A DNA stretch of 64,000 bases from Methylophilus sp. 42. GTDB taxonomy: Bacteria > Pseudomonadota > Gammaproteobacteria > Burkholderiales > Methylophilaceae. Under the pieces are notes generated by a model. It ran no database searches. It saw only the letters and a list, made by a program, of their open reading frames with translations, and had not been told where the DNA came from. Numbering within the stretch: position 1 is the first letter of the stretch; the number at the start of each line of letters is the position of its first letter. A program made the translations under genes and the position numbers. This document shows, in pieces, positions 1 to 11,138 of the stretch. The DNA is taken from NCBI RefSeq assembly GCF_000384155.1, contig NZ_KB913031.1, forward strand, positions 1,054,001 through 1,118,000, given 5' to 3'.

Positions 1-1902
1 GATGGGTCATCCAGAAGTTTTGAACAGCCGGTGACCGTGGCCGATGTTGCGATGAATATTGGCGCTGGTCTGGCGAAAGCCGCACTGGCGGGTAAGGTCA
101 CGTACACAGGTCAGGAAGCTAAACTGGTCGATACCAGTCATCTGATTGAGCAGGATGTAGACCTCGCCATCATTACCGATAAGAACGATGAAGGCCTGGA
201 AGTGATTCGTCACTCGACCGCCCACTTGCTGGCTTATGCGGTCAAAGAGCTGTTCCCGGATGCGCAGGTGACCATCGGTCCGGTCATCGATAATGGCTTT
301 TACTATGACTTTAGCTACAAGCGCCCGTTTACGCCGGACGATCTGGCAGCCATTGAAAAGAAAATGGCTGAGCTGGCGAAGAAAGACGAAAAAGTCGAGC
401 GCAAGGTATTGCCACGTGATGAAGCTGTGGCTTACTTCAAAAGCATTAACGAGCATTATAAGGCCGAGATCATTGCCAGCATTCCAAGCAATGAGGACGT
501 GTCTTTGTATTCTGAAGGCAACTTCACTGACTTGTGCCGTGGCCCGCACGTGCCGAATACCGGCAAACTCAAGGCGTTTAAATTAATGAAGCTGGCCGGT
601 GCTTACTGGCGCGGCGACAGCAACAACGAAATGTTGCAACGCGTATACGGCACCGCCTGGCGCAACAAGGATGAGCTGGAAGCTTATCTGCATATGCTGG
701 AAGAGGCTGAAAAGCGCGACCACCGCAAACTGGGCAAGCAACTCGACTTCTACCATATGCAGGATGATGCACCAGGTATGGTGTTCTGGCATCCTCGTGG
801 CTGGGTGATCTGGCAAGAGGTCGAGCAGTACATGCGCGCCAAATTTAAAGAGTACGATTACCAGGAAGTGCGTACGCCGACGGTGCTGGATAAAACCCTG
901 TGGGAAAAATCCGGCCACTGGCAAAACTACCGCGACAATATGTTTGTCACGCAGTCGGAAAGCCGCGATTATGCGGTGAAACCGATGAACTGCCCTGGCC
1001 ATATTCAGATTTTCAACCGCAGTTTGCACAGCTATCGTGATTTGCCGTTGCGTCTGGCAGAGTTCGGTTCCTGTCATCGTAATGAGCCATCTGGCTCCTT
1101 GCATGGCTTGATGCGCGTGCGTGGCTTTACCCAGGATGATGCCCATATTTTCTGTATGGAGTCACAAGTCGAGGCTGAAGTAGCAGACTTTATCAAGATG
1201 TTGTATGAAGTGTACAAAGACTTTGGTTTTGATGATGTGATCGTCAAATTGTCTACCCGCCCGGAAAAGCGCGTGGGCACGGAAGAAGCCTGGGATATGG
1301 CAGAAACTGCCCTGGCCAACGCGATTAAAGCTAATGGTCTTGAGTTTGAATATCAGCCGGGTGAGGGCGCATTTTACGGCCCGAAAATTGAGTTTACCCT
1401 CAAAGACTCTCTGGGCCGTATGTGGCAATGCGGTACTATCCAGCTTGACCCTAACCTGCCTGAACGCCTGGGCGCGGAGTATGTGGCTGAAGACAATACG
1501 CGTCAGCGGCCTATCATGTTGCACCGCGCCATTGTCGGTTCTATGGAGCGCTTTTTAGGTATTTTGATCGAGAACTTTGCCGGTGCGATGCCAGTCTGGT
1601 TGTCGCCAGTGCAAGTCATGGTGCTTAATATTTCAGATAACCAGGCTGATTATGTCCGCCAAGTGGTTGAAAAATTGAAGAAAAATGGCATTCGATGCGA
1701 TTTTGACTTGAGAAATGAGAAGATTACCTATAAAATACGCGAACACAGCTTGCAAAAGTTGCCATACCTCATTGTGGTAGGCGACAAAGAAATGCAAAAT
1801 GGTCATGTGGCCGTACGTACCAGAAAAGGTGAAGATCTGGGTGTGATGTCGGTAGAGGCGTTTGTAGCGCTCCTGCAAGAAGACATCCAAAACCGGGTCT
1901 AA
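1..1902 (+). CDS. thrS: Threonyl-tRNA synthetase, 5' end cut by the window edge
   Basis: Charges tRNA-Thr with threonine in the cytoplasm. The reading frame is open from base 1, and the first residues ([10 protein letters not shown]) match the inside of the N-terminal TGS domain. The GTG at 31 is therefore internal, and about seven residues plus the start codon lie outside the window. Seen in order: TGS domain; editing domain with HSTAH (about bases 208-225) and the DLCRGPH segment; class II catalytic core with KPMNCPGH (near 1000) and the [15 protein letters not shown] motif 2 region; C-terminal anticodon-binding domain. 633 residues are visible, as expected for this family. It heads the conserved thrS-infC-rpmI-rplT-pheST series; infC starts 43 bases downstream. 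Confidence 0.97.
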   Translation, partial: DGSSRSFEQPVTVADVAMNIGAGLAKAALAGKVTYTGQEAKLVDTSHLIEQDVDLAIITDKNDEGLEVIRHSTAHLLAYAVKELFPDAQVTIGPVIDNGFYYDFSYKRPFTPDDLAAIEKKMAELAKKDEKVERKVLPRDEAVAYFKSINEHYKAEIIASIPSNEDVSLYSEGNFTDLCRGPHVPNTGKLKAFKLMKLAGAYWRGDSNNEMLQRVYGTAWRNKDELEAYLHMLEEAEKRDHRKLGKQLDFYHMQDDAPGMVFWHPRGWVIWQEVEQYMRAKFKEYDYQEVRTPTVLDKTLWEKSGHWQNYRDNMFVTQSESRDYAVKPMNCPGHIQIFNRSLHSYRDLPLRLAEFGSCHRNEPSGSLHGLMRVRGFTQDDAHIFCMESQVEAEVADFIKMLYEVYKDFGFDDVIVKLSTRPEKRVGTEEAWDMAETALANAIKANGLEFEYQPGEGAFYGPKIEFTLKDSLGRMWQCGTIQLDPNLPERLGAEYVAEDNTRQRPIMLHRAIVGSMERFLGILIENFAGAMPVWLSPVQVMVLNISDNQADYVRQVVEKLKKNGIRCDFDLRNEKITYKIREHSLQKLPYLIVVGDKEMQNGHVAVRTRKGEDLGVMSVEAFVALLQEDIQNRV

Positions 1903-1945
1903 TTTCGGGTATTCGTGCGGCTTTGTTTATTGTTAGGGGATTGTT

Positions 1946-2512
1946 ATAGCTCAAGATAAAGATACACGCATCAATGGCGACATCACTGCGCCACAAGTGC
2001 GTTTGGTTGGTGTGGATGGCGAACCGTTAGGTGTGATGAGTCTCAAAGAGGCTTTTGCCAAAGCGGAAGAAGCTGATATTGATATTGTTGAAATTGCACC
2101 AAATGCCGCACCACCAGTGTGCCGTTTGATGGATTACGGCAAATTCAAATACGCTGAGAGCAAGCGTATGCACGAGCAAAAACTGAAACAAAAACAGGTG
2201 CAGATTAAAGAGGTCAAGTTTAGACCTGGCACTGATGACGGCGATTACAATATTAAATTACGCAATATCATCCGCTTTTTGGGTGATGGCGATAAAGCAA
2301 AAATTACCTTGCGCTTCCGTGGTCGCGAAATTACGCACCAGGAATTCGGTCTGGCGTTATTGAAACGCTTGGAAGCTGATCTGACAGAGCACGCATTGGT
2401 GGAGCAGTATCCTAAAATGGAAGGCCGCCAGATGGTGATGGTGTTGGCGCCAGCGAAGAAAGCTGTGCCTGTGGCCAAAAAAGCTGAAAAAGCAGCACCA
2501 AGCGAAGAATAA
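1946..2512 (+). CDS. infC: Translation initiation factor IF-3, starting on a rare ATA codon
   Basis: IF-3 binds the 30S subunit, keeps it apart from 50S and checks start-codon/initiator tRNA pairing. The conserved N-terminus (D-T-R-I-N-G-D-I) lies upstream of the first ATG/GTG-type start, the GTG at 1997, and the frame is open back to a TAG at 1934. The best start is ATA at 1946, five bases after an AGGGGA ribosome site (1935-1940), giving 188 residues. An ATT at 1940 is also in frame but overlaps that site. IF-3 genes are known to use AUU/AUA/AUC starts so that IF-3 represses its own translation. The C-terminus is Lys/Ala-rich. rpmI follows after 87 bases. Confidence 0.93.
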   Translation: MAQDKDTRINGDITAPQVRLVGVDGEPLGVMSLKEAFAKAEEADIDIVEIAPNAAPPVCRLMDYGKFKYAESKRMHEQKLKQKQVQIKEVKFRPGTDDGDYNIKLRNIIRFLGDGDKAKITLRFRGREITHQEFGLALLKRLEADLTEHALVEQYPKMEGRQMVMVLAPAKKAVPVAKKAEKAAPSEE

Positions 2513-2599
2513 GGTTTTAAGTAGTACAACAGTTTTTTGGAGTAATACGGCTAAATTGGCTGCCCAGTTACTCTCTATTCAACCTCTAAGGAGAAAAAA

Positions 2600-2797
2600 A
2601 TGCCAAAGATGAAAACAAAGAGCAGCGCCAAAAAGCGCTTCAAGTTCTTGGGTAACGGTAAAGTGAAGCGTACACACTCTCACTTGCGCCATATTCTGAC
2701 CAAGAAAACCACCAAGCAAAAGCGTAAGCTGCGCGGTACTTCCATTATTTCTGCGACTGACGTGAAACGCGTCCGCGCAATGATGCCAACACAATAA
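2600..2797 (+). CDS. rpmI: 50S ribosomal protein L35
   Basis: Small, very basic 65-residue protein of the large ribosomal subunit. The N-terminus [15 protein letters not shown] and the later [15 protein letters not shown] segment are typical of L35. A strong AAGGAG-type ribosome site stands just before the ATG. It lies between infC and rplT, the universal order, with 10 bases to rplT. In other bacteria this operon is repressed by L20 binding the leader ahead of rpmI; the 87-base gap after infC could hold such a structure, but I could not identify it. Confidence 0.97.
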   Translation: MPKMKTKSSAKKRFKFLGNGKVKRTHSHLRHILTKKTTKQKRKLRGTSIISATDVKRVRAMMPTQ

Positions 2798-2807
2798 GGA
2801 GACCGAC

Positions 2808-3167
2808 ATGCCTAGAGTAAAACGTGGTGTCGTCGCACGCGCAAGACATAAAAAAGTTTTAAATGCTGCTAAAGGTTACCGTGGTCGTCGTAAGAACGTC
2901 TACCGTGTTGCCAAACAGGCGGTAATGAAAGCCGGTCAATACGCATACCGTGACCGTCGTCAGAAAAAACGTCAATTCCGAGCATTGTGGATTGCCCGTA
3001 TCAACGCGGCAGCCCGTGAAGCTGGTTTGACATACAGCCGTTTCATGAACGGTCTGAAAAAATCTGCGGTTGAAGTTGACCGTAAAGTACTGGCTGATCT
3101 GGCCGTGTTCGATAAAGCTGCTTTTGCTAAATTCGTAGAATTGGCTAAAACAGGTTTAAGCGCCTAA
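2808..3167 (+). CDS. rplT: 50S ribosomal protein L20
   Basis: 119-residue basic protein that binds 23S rRNA early in 50S assembly, and in studied species represses its own operon. The start [16 protein letters not shown] and the [13 protein letters not shown] segment are diagnostic of L20. It has a good AAGGAGACC ribosome site and the usual family length. It is followed by a clear intrinsic terminator, so the ribosomal part of the operon can end here before pheS. Confidence 0.98.
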   Translation: MPRVKRGVVARARHKKVLNAAKGYRGRRKNVYRVAKQAVMKAGQYAYRDRRQKKRQFRALWIARINAAAREAGLTYSRFMNGLKKSAVEVDRKVLADLAVFDKAAFAKFVELAKTGLSA

Positions 3168-3184
3168 TCAGACCTACCAAAAAA

Positions 3185-3207
3185 AGAGGCTGCGGCCTCT
3201 TTTTTTA
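3185..3207 (+). terminator. Intrinsic terminator after rplT
   Basis: AGAGGC (3185-3190), loop TGCG, then GCCTCT (3195-3200), followed by a run of seven T. It lies 18 bases after the rplT stop and 36 bases before pheS. Some read-through, or a promoter hidden in the short gap, must supply pheST. Confidence 0.85.
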
Positions 3208-3230
3208 TTTTAATGTGACTCAAAACTTAA

Positions 3231-4244
<1,014 letters not shown>

Positions 4245-4294
4245 TCCAGCCTCCACGCACTTTAAACACCGAATTAATACAGGGTTAGACACAT

Positions 4295-6643
4295 ATGCAG
4301 TTCTCCGAACAATGGTTACGTTCCATGGTGAATCCATCACTGGATACCGCGCAACTTGGTCACGCATTGACCATGGCTGGTCTGGAAGTTGAAGAGTTAA
4401 CCCCGGTCGCCCCTGCGTTTAGCCATGTGGTGGTGGCGGAGATTCTGGAAGCTGCCAAACACCCGGATGCAGACCGCTTGCAAGTGTGTAAAGTGAAAGT
4501 CGGCGAAGAAATTCTGCAGATTGTCTGTGGTGCAGCGAATGCACGCGCAGGCCTGAAAGCGCCTTGTGCGTTGGTGGGCGCCGAGTTGCCAGGGATTCAG
4601 ATCAAACAAGCCAAAGTGCGTGGCGTAGAGTCTTTCGGCATGATGTGCTCTGCCAAAGAGCTGGGTATTGCGACAGAAGCCAATGGTATTTTGGAGCTGC
4701 CAGCCGATGCGCCTGTTGGCCAGGATATCCGTGAATATCTGGCATTGAATGACAGTACGTATACGCTGAAACTGACGCCTAACCGCGCTGATTGTTTAAG
4801 CATTTTGGGCATTGCCCGCGATGTGGTTGCCATGACTGGCGCACCAATAACCGTGCCTGTGATTGACGCGGCAGCTGTCAGCAGCCATCTTGCCAAAACT
4901 GTTACGCTGAATGCACCAGATGCTTGCCCGGCTTATTATGGCCGCGTGATTGACGGTGTGAATGCCCAAGCCAAGACGCCCGATTGGATGGTGCGCCGTT
5001 TGGAGCGCAGCGGCATCCGCAGTATCAGTGCCTTAGTGGATATCACCAATTATGTATTACTTGAACTCGGCCAGCCTATGCATGCGTTTGACCATGCGCT
5101 ATTGCAGGGCGAGGTCGAAGTCCGTTTTGCCAAGGCCGGTGAAAAACTGGTCTTGCTAAATGACACAGAAGTGACTTTGAAGGCAGATGATCTGGTGATT
5201 GCCGATGGCAATGGCCCGGTCGCGCTGGCAGGCGTCATGGGCGGCAAACCAAGCTCGGTGACTGATGCCACACAAGCGATTTTCCTCGAAAGCGCTTTCT
5301 TTACACCTGATGTCATGGCGGGCAAAGCACGCCGTTTGGGTTTAAGCACAGATTCGTCTTACCGTTTTGAGCGCGGTGTAGATTTCGGTAATACCTTGAA
5401 TGCGCTGGAGCGTGCGACAGCATTGGTGCTGGAGATTTGTGGCGGTCAGGCTGGTGCCGTGACTGCGGTCACCGCACAATTGCCAGCACGCAAGCAGGTG
5501 ACTTTACGCCATGCTTATTTGTTATCCGTGCTGGGCATTGATGTGAGCCTGGTGCAAGTAGGCCAATTGTTAACGCAATTAGGCTTTGCCTACACTGAGG
5601 CTAATGGCGTATTTCAGGTGAGCGCACCTAGCTTCCGTTTTGATATTGCGCGTGAAGAAGACTTGATTGAAGAGGTCGCCCGCCTGCATGGTTACGAGCA
5701 TATTCCTGCACTGACTCCGGTTGCCCCGCAAAGCATGCTGGTGGCACCAGAAGCGACACGCAGCAAACACTGGCTGCGCGACGTGATGGTGAATCAAGGT
5801 TATCAAGAAGTGGTGACTTATAGCTTTGTCGATGCCAACTGGGAGCGTGATTTGTACGGTAATGCCCAGCCCATCGCGCTTAAAAATCCGATTGCCAGCA
5901 ACCTGAGCGTCATGCGCTCCGGCTTGTGGGGTGGATTATTGGATGCGCTGGATTACAACCTCAAACGCCAGCAAACACGTGCCATGTTGTTTGAGCTCGG
6001 TGCACGTTATGAAAAGGGTGCGCAAGGGTTTGCTGAAACGCTGACTTTATCCGGCCTGGTCTATGGCAGCCAGCAACCAGAGCAGTGGGCGGCCGAAGCC
6101 AGAACGTTTGATTTTTATGATGCCAAAGCCCATGTCGAGGCATTGTTTGCACAGCCTGTGCGCTTTGTGGTCGAACAGCATCCTGCTCTGCACCCGGGCC
6201 AGTCTGCCCGTATTTACCTGGGCGATAAAGCAGTGGGCTGGCTGGGTAAATTGCATCCGCAATGGCAGCAGCAATATGGATTAACCAGTGCCTGTTACCT
6301 GTTTGAGTTGGATGCCGATGCTGCATTGGCAACCCAGGTGCCTGCCTATAGTGAGGTCAGCAAATTCCTGCCGGTTCGTCGAGATTTAGCGATGGTCGTT
6401 GAGCAATCTGTATCAGCTCAAGCGATGATTGATGCGGTGATGAATGAGAACATTTCTCAGCTAAAACAGGTGAAATTGTTCGACGTTTATCATGGTAAAG
6501 GTGTGCCCGAAAACAAAAAAAGCCTTGCATTTCTTGTACTTATGCAAGATACTTGCAAGACAATGGTCGATGAGGAAGTGGATACCATCGTGGCAAAAAT
6601 CCTCAACAACTGGTCATCCAAATTTGCTGCGTCACTAAGATAA
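4295..6643 (+). CDS. pheT: Phenylalanyl-tRNA synthetase beta subunit
   Basis: Structural and editing subunit of PheRS, 782 residues. Domains visible in order: N-terminal EMAP-like tRNA-binding fold (residues about 40-150, with HPDADRLQVCKV); B3/B4 editing region (about 210-380); B5 region and pseudo-catalytic domain (about 400-680); C-terminal FDX-ACB domain recognising tRNA-Phe, starting near FLPVRRDLAMVVE. The full length and the position directly after pheS leave little doubt. ihfA follows after 90 bases, the common betaproteobacterial arrangement. Confidence 0.97.
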   Translation: MQFSEQWLRSMVNPSLDTAQLGHALTMAGLEVEELTPVAPAFSHVVVAEILEAAKHPDADRLQVCKVKVGEEILQIVCGAANARAGLKAPCALVGAELPGIQIKQAKVRGVESFGMMCSAKELGIATEANGILELPADAPVGQDIREYLALNDSTYTLKLTPNRADCLSILGIARDVVAMTGAPITVPVIDAAAVSSHLAKTVTLNAPDACPAYYGRVIDGVNAQAKTPDWMVRRLERSGIRSISALVDITNYVLLELGQPMHAFDHALLQGEVEVRFAKAGEKLVLLNDTEVTLKADDLVIADGNGPVALAGVMGGKPSSVTDATQAIFLESAFFTPDVMAGKARRLGLSTDSSYRFERGVDFGNTLNALERATALVLEICGGQAGAVTAVTAQLPARKQVTLRHAYLLSVLGIDVSLVQVGQLLTQLGFAYTEANGVFQVSAPSFRFDIAREEDLIEEVARLHGYEHIPALTPVAPQSMLVAPEATRSKHWLRDVMVNQGYQEVVTYSFVDANWERDLYGNAQPIALKNPIASNLSVMRSGLWGGLLDALDYNLKRQQTRAMLFELGARYEKGAQGFAETLTLSGLVYGSQQPEQWAAEARTFDFYDAKAHVEALFAQPVRFVVEQHPALHPGQSARIYLGDKAVGWLGKLHPQWQQQYGLTSACYLFELDADAALATQVPAYSEVSKFLPVRRDLAMVVEQSVSAQAMIDAVMNENISQLKQVKLFDVYHGKGVPENKKSLAFLVLMQDTCKTMVDEEVDTIVAKILNNWSSKFAASLR

Positions 6644-6733
6644 TATCATTGGGATCATCGTTAGATAGTACCAAGGATAACAGTTGATACAACACAAGCA
6701 TCTCGCATAATAAGAAGGTTCAGGGGATCGTTA

Positions 6734-7048
6734 ATGACACTCACAAAAGCTGACTTGGCCGATTTGTTGTTTGAACAAGTCGGGCTGAACAAGCGTGAAG
6801 CCAAAGACATGGTGGAAGCGTTTTTTGAAGAAGTTCGCAATGCGCTGGAGCAAGGCGATAGCGTTAAGCTGTCTGGTTTTGGTAACTTCGAGTTGCGTAC
6901 CAAATCCGAGCGTCCTGGCCGTAACCCGAAAACTGGTGAAGAAATTCCAATTTCTGCACGTCGTGTGGTGACTTTTCACGCCAGTCAGAAATTAAAATTA
7001 CGCGTAGAAGAACACTACGCAGAACAACCATTACAAGCACAAGCCTGA
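6734..7048 (+). CDS. ihfA: Integration host factor alpha subunit
   Basis: DNA-bending nucleoid protein that acts as a heterodimer with IhfB, and helps sigma-54 promoters, recombination and replication. 104 residues with the HU/IHF fold: [20 protein letters not shown] at the start and the DNA-binding arm [20 protein letters not shown]. Its place directly after pheT and before a MerR gene identifies it as alpha rather than beta. This is relevant to the sigma-54 promoter at 50392, since IHF often assists such promoters. Confidence 0.95.
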   Translation: MTLTKADLADLLFEQVGLNKREAKDMVEAFFEEVRNALEQGDSVKLSGFGNFELRTKSERPGRNPKTGEEIPISARRVVTFHASQKLKLRVEEHYAEQPLQAQA

Positions 7049-7062
7049 TCTGACTCCCAAAC

Positions 7063-7491
7063 ATGGTAGAAACGCAAAAAGTCACCTTGCCGCCTATCCC
7101 TGCCAAACGCTATTTCACTATCGGTGAAGTCAGCGAGTTGTGTGGGGTCAAGCCGCATGTCTTGCGTTACTGGGAGCAGGAGTTTACCCAGCTCAAACCG
7201 GTTAAACGCCGCGGTAACCGTCGTTACTACCAGCATCATGAAGTATTGCTGATCCGTAAAATCCGTGAGCTGCTCTACGAGCAAGGCTTTACCATCAGCG
7301 GCGCACGCAATCGACTGGATGGCGTAGATGAAAAAATGGACAAATCTCGATCTGCGGCTGAGGTGTCCAGTGCAGCAACCACGAATACGTCGTCATTAAT
7401 TGCCGAGGATACCAAACTGCCGGTGGTCGATGTTGCCGCCCTCAGGGATCAAATTCAACAAGTACTTCAACTGTTAAAAGCCCCAGCCTGA
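7063..7491 (+). CDS. MerR-family transcriptional regulator
   Basis: 142 residues. The N-terminal winged helix-turn-helix of the MerR family is clear: RYFTIGEVSELCGVKPHVLR followed by YWEQEFTQLKPVKRRGNRRYY. The C-terminal part is short and Ser/Ala-rich, with no cysteine pattern for metal sensing. A MerR-type gene 14 bases behind ihfA is conserved across Betaproteobacteria, and the two are likely co-transcribed. The effector and target are not known to me. A strong intrinsic terminator follows. Confidence 0.9.
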   Translation: MVETQKVTLPPIPAKRYFTIGEVSELCGVKPHVLRYWEQEFTQLKPVKRRGNRRYYQHHEVLLIRKIRELLYEQGFTISGARNRLDGVDEKMDKSRSAAEVSSAATTNTSSLIAEDTKLPVVDVAALRDQIQQVLQLLKAPA

Positions 7492-7509
7492 ACTGGCTCG
7501 CGCGCTGAT

Positions 7510-7550
7510 AAAACCGCATATTCTGCTTAGCGAATATGCGGTTTTGTTTT
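7510..7550 (+). terminator. Intrinsic terminator after the MerR gene
   Basis: 14-bp stem: AAAACCGCATATTC (7510-7523) pairs with GAATATGCGGTTTT (7532-7545), followed by GTTTT. It closes the pheST-ihfA-merR transcript, and its 3' arm overlaps the spacer of the tRNA-Pro promoter. Confidence 0.85.
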
Positions 7551-7555
7551 ATAAT
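7527..7555 (+). promoter_or_regulatory. Probable sigma-70 promoter of tRNA-Pro
   Basis: A perfect -10 box TATAAT at 7550-7555 with a weak -35 (TTAGCG, 7527-7532) at 17-bp spacing. Transcription would start near 7562, about 36 bases before the tRNA. The promoter sits inside the 3' half of the preceding terminator. Confidence 0.55.
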
Positions 7556-7596
7556 GCAGCCTTCTTTTTCGAGCAGGTTCCTGTTCGAGTCCAACG

Positions 7597-7674
<78 letters not shown>

Positions 7675-7832
7675 ATCAAACATTTCTGTAGTTAATACGT
7701 ATCCGCAGAAAAATCTGTTTCAGGGCGCTCTTGTACTCTTGGCCCATATCTACATTGATCTTGAATTACTAAATAAAACTGACGTCAGCCTATGACCAGC
7801 AACATCACGGTCACTGGTCGCTACAATTCTGC

Positions 7833-9935
7833 TTAAATAGTCATATCTGGTGCGATTGCGGCAGCGATCTGTTGCTGAGTGCTGATGGTGCCAATATGGC
7901 GTGCCAATGCTTCGCTGAGGGGCATCGGGCGGTTTAAATAGAAACCCTGGGCATAAGCGACGCCCATGTCTTTCAGGCAGTCCAGCGTGGCTTCGTCTTC
8001 GACGTATTCGGCAATGGTCTGGATTTCCATCGATTGCGCCACACTTTGGATGGCTTTGGCCATGGCAAGATCCACCTGGTTGCTGGTGATGTCTTTGACG
8101 TAAGCGCCATCCATTTTAAGAAAGTCGACTGGCAGGTGTTTCAAGTAGCTGAATGACGACATGCCGCTTCCGAAGTCATCCAGCATAAAACGTGTGCCCA
8201 TCTTTTGCAGTTCTTTAATCAGCTTGATCGTATTGTCGATGTTGATGATGGCTGAGGTTTCAGTGACTTCAAAGCAGACATGGCCAGGCGATATATCGTA
8301 GGTTTCGAAACAACTCTGGATGTAAGGCAGCAGTTGAGCATCCCCTAAGGACATGCCGGACAGGTTGATGCTGACAATGAAAGGGTTGACGCTGGATTGC
8401 ATTTTAAACAACGGTTGTAGCGCCATAAAAGCATGCTGAATGACCCAGCGGTCAATCTTGGTCATCAGGTGGTAGCGCTCTGCCGATGGCAGGAATTCAG
8501 CCGGAGGGATAATGCCGCCATGCTCGTCGCGTTTACGGATCAAAATCTCATAAAAAGGCGGCAATTCTTTTTGTTGCAGCGGGAAAATGCCCTGGCAGTA
8601 AAGCACAAAATCATTGTGCTCAATGGCTTCGTTAATGCGTAATACCCATTCCATTTCAACGTGGCGTTTGAGTAAAACGTCGTCTTCAGGATGGAACAGG
8701 TGGATCTGGTTGCGGCCATTATCTTTGGCCACGTAGCAGGCTGCGTCGGCATGGCGGGTGATTTCACCCACATCTTTTAAAGCAGTGGTGATTTCGACAA
8801 TGCCGATACTGATGCCGGTCTGGAACAAACGGCCTTCATGCATGAAGCGGAAAGTCTCAACCATTTGCCGCAGTTGTGCCGCAATTTCGATGGCTTTTTC
8901 GACTTGGCAGTAACTGAGTAACAGGCCGAATTCGTCGCCGCCCAGGCGTGCAAACGTGTCTTCTGCACGTATGCGCTGGCTGAGAATCATGCTGATCTGG
9001 CGCAGCATTTCATCCCCGGCCAAGTGGCCGCAAGTGTCGTTAATGACGCGGAACTGGTCAAGATCCATGTAACAGAATACATGATTGGCGCGGTGTTGTT
9101 TGACGTCCTGCAACGCTTGTTGCAACCGTCTTTCCAGCTCTTGTCGATTGACCAGGCCGGTTAAGGCATCGTGGCGCGCCTGGTAGCGCAGCTGCGCTTG
9201 CGCGTCTTGAATGCGGTGACGCATATCAGCTTCGACATGCTGCATATCTCTTGAGATTTGATTGATCGTACTTTGCAGCGACTGGATTTCTGGCAGGGTA
9301 TTTTTGCCCTGGCTGACTTGCTGGCTACCGATGACAAAGCGTTTGAGGGCCGAGGTCATGTCTCGAATCGGCTGGCTGATTGAGCGGCTCACCCAGCTGA
9401 CGAGGATGGAGCATAATATAAGTGCCAAGGTGATGTAGCCGACATTTTTGATAAACGCCTGGCGGTGATCTTCAATCAGCGAGCCTTTGTCGATGGCGAC
9501 AAACACATATCCCAGCAAGCGGTGTGTGGATTCGGTTGAAAATACTTTCACCATGGTGATGTCATGCGTGTTTTGTTGCATGACGATGGTGTCTTGTTGC
9601 GGCAAGGTTTCGCTAATGTTGAAAGAGGTGCCAAGAGTGGCGATGGCGTGATTATCCGCATCGGAAATAATCAGGGATAAATAGGGTTCCCGGTTAAGTT
9701 GGCTGGCTTTGAGCAACCGGCCGATATAGTCTTTGCTATGCAATTCAGTTTGATTATGTATCACCGCAGACAGAAATTTTGCAGTGGTCAGGGCATGCTG
9801 GCTAAGCTTGTCTTCTTCCCGTTGCAGTTGTTCCTTGAAATCAAACAACAATAAAATACAGGATAACGCGAATACCGGTCCGATGACGAATAACAGTAAT
9901 CTGGACTGGATACTTAAGTTTTGGAAGAAAGGCAT
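7833..9935 (-). CDS. Membrane-bound GGDEF/EAL cyclic-di-GMP enzyme
   Basis: 700 residues. Two transmembrane helices (about 10-30 and 165-187) flank a periplasmic sensor region. A HAMP-like linker with coiled coil (about 190-250) is followed by a GGDEF domain (about 255-415) and an EAL domain (about 435-690). The diguanylate cyclase site GGDEF is intact, preceded by a product-inhibition I-site (RAED). The EAL domain keeps the metal and catalytic set: E of EILIRK, N of SINLSG, E of VTET, DDFG, K of FLKMDG, E of AEYVED and QGF. Both activities are therefore possible; which one dominates cannot be read from sequence. It is a single gene facing tRNA-Pro. Confidence 0.93.
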   Translation of the reverse strand: MPFFQNLSIQSRLLLFVIGPVFALSCILLLFDFKEQLQREEDKLSQHALTTAKFLSAVIHNQTELHSKDYIGRLLKASQLNREPYLSLIISDADNHAIATLGTSFNISETLPQQDTIVMQQNTHDITMVKVFSTESTHRLLGYVFVAIDKGSLIEDHRQAFIKNVGYITLALILCSILVSWVSRSISQPIRDMTSALKRFVIGSQQVSQGKNTLPEIQSLQSTINQISRDMQHVEADMRHRIQDAQAQLRYQARHDALTGLVNRQELERRLQQALQDVKQHRANHVFCYMDLDQFRVINDTCGHLAGDEMLRQISMILSQRIRAEDTFARLGGDEFGLLLSYCQVEKAIEIAAQLRQMVETFRFMHEGRLFQTGISIGIVEITTALKDVGEITRHADAACYVAKDNGRNQIHLFHPEDDVLLKRHVEMEWVLRINEAIEHNDFVLYCQGIFPLQQKELPPFYEILIRKRDEHGGIIPPAEFLPSAERYHLMTKIDRWVIQHAFMALQPLFKMQSSVNPFIVSINLSGMSLGDAQLLPYIQSCFETYDISPGHVCFEVTETSAIINIDNTIKLIKELQKMGTRFMLDDFGSGMSSFSYLKHLPVDFLKMDGAYVKDITSNQVDLAMAKAIQSVAQSMEIQTIAEYVEDEATLDCLKDMGVAYAQGFYLNRPMPLSEALARHIGTISTQQQIAAAIAPDMTI

Positions 9936-10138
9936 GGATTCCAGGGAGTCTGTTTAAATTGAATCAGCAGGCATATACACAGGCTGGCAGCATTGCCATA
10001 GATTTCGATTCATGACATCCCCCCAGATTTCGTGTATAAGTCGCAATGATTATAGCAGTAACAATTTTCTTGGCTTGTAGCTTAAATGCGTCAAATTGTT
10101 AAGTTTTTTTATCATCAACCTAGTGTATTTGTTTTCGC

Positions 10139-11104
10139 ATGATACAGCAAATTTATATCACAGATTACCTGTCTGATGCCGCTGCCCAGCCGGTTGAGAT
10201 GATTCAATCCGTGATTGCGCAATGCCCGATGTTGCTAAAAGCACAATGGAAAGTCAGCCCGCTGCCGCCACTGCGCGCATTGTTCGATGTACTCGCCGTG
10301 CCTGAAGATAGTCCGTCTGATATGCCTGTGTCAGCCGTGCTGTCAGCCCGGCAGATGTGGCCAACTCGACCGGCATTTTGCTTGTTACCGGTGCATCTAG
10401 GGATGCGGCGGGATACATTTAGCTTGCAGGCGGTGGTGCCTTTGGCAGAAGCCGTCTACGCCGCATTGACTGAGCGTTTGCAAACACATTTTGCTGATGA
10501 TTTTGTGATGCAGCAGGATAGCAGTCGCAGATTCTGGTGGGTGCAGCCTGTGCGCGACATGCAGGCACAGTGCAAATGGCCGCAGGATTGTTTGTATCAG
10601 CAGGCTTTTCAATGGCAACCACAAGGGCCGGATGCGGCGGTGATCAGGCAATGGACCAATGAAATACAAATGCTGCTGCATCAGGCAGCGCATTCTGCGG
10701 AGGCTGCTGACTGGCCAACTGAATTAAACAGTTTATGGTTTGCCAGCGTCGGCGATATCCCCGCCTGGCAACATGAGTGGGATGCGGTTGCGGGACAGGG
10801 CGAAGTATTCGACGGGCTGCAAGCCAGCGCATTACCAGCCATTCGACCATTTGCGATGCTGGCTGATGAACACATGCAGCAAGCGCTATGGGTTGCAGAC
10901 ACATGGCAAACGTGTGATTGGCCCGCTTTATCAAACGCCTTACAGGCTGGTCGTATTTCAGCATTGAAACTGGTGTTGCCGTTTGCCGAGCGCAGCGTTG
11001 AAGTGCATTATAAAAAACAATTACGCTGGCAGTTCTGGCGAAAATCACCTGACCTCGAAACTTTATTGCAACAACTTGAAGCAACGCTGATGAGAACCCA
11101 CTAG
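10139..11104 (+). CDS. RpfE-like (COG4255-type) protein upstream of recJ
   Basis: 321 residues, soluble, Trp/Gln-rich, no signal peptide or membrane segment. I recognise the arrangement more than the sequence: in Xanthomonas and many Betaproteobacteria a gene called rpfE or COG4255 sits next to recJ. Some annotations liken it to phosphoglycerate mutase, but I see no catalytic motif that supports this. It starts at ATG 10139 and ends 34 bases before the preferred recJ start, so it is probably co-transcribed with recJ. The function is unknown. Confidence 0.6.
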   Translation: MIQQIYITDYLSDAAAQPVEMIQSVIAQCPMLLKAQWKVSPLPPLRALFDVLAVPEDSPSDMPVSAVLSARQMWPTRPAFCLLPVHLGMRRDTFSLQAVVPLAEAVYAALTERLQTHFADDFVMQQDSSRRFWWVQPVRDMQAQCKWPQDCLYQQAFQWQPQGPDAAVIRQWTNEIQMLLHQAAHSAEAADWPTELNSLWFASVGDIPAWQHEWDAVAGQGEVFDGLQASALPAIRPFAMLADEHMQQALWVADTWQTCDWPALSNALQAGRISALKLVLPFAERSVEVHYKKQLRWQFWRKSPDLETLLQQLEATLMRTH

Positions 11105-11138
11105 CGGATAGTTGTTAATGACCCATGATGAACACAAG

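Noticed and set aside
31-33. GTG as the start codon of threonyl-tRNA synthetase
   Set aside because: The upstream frame is open to base 1 and encodes conserved TGS-domain residues, so the true start is outside the window.
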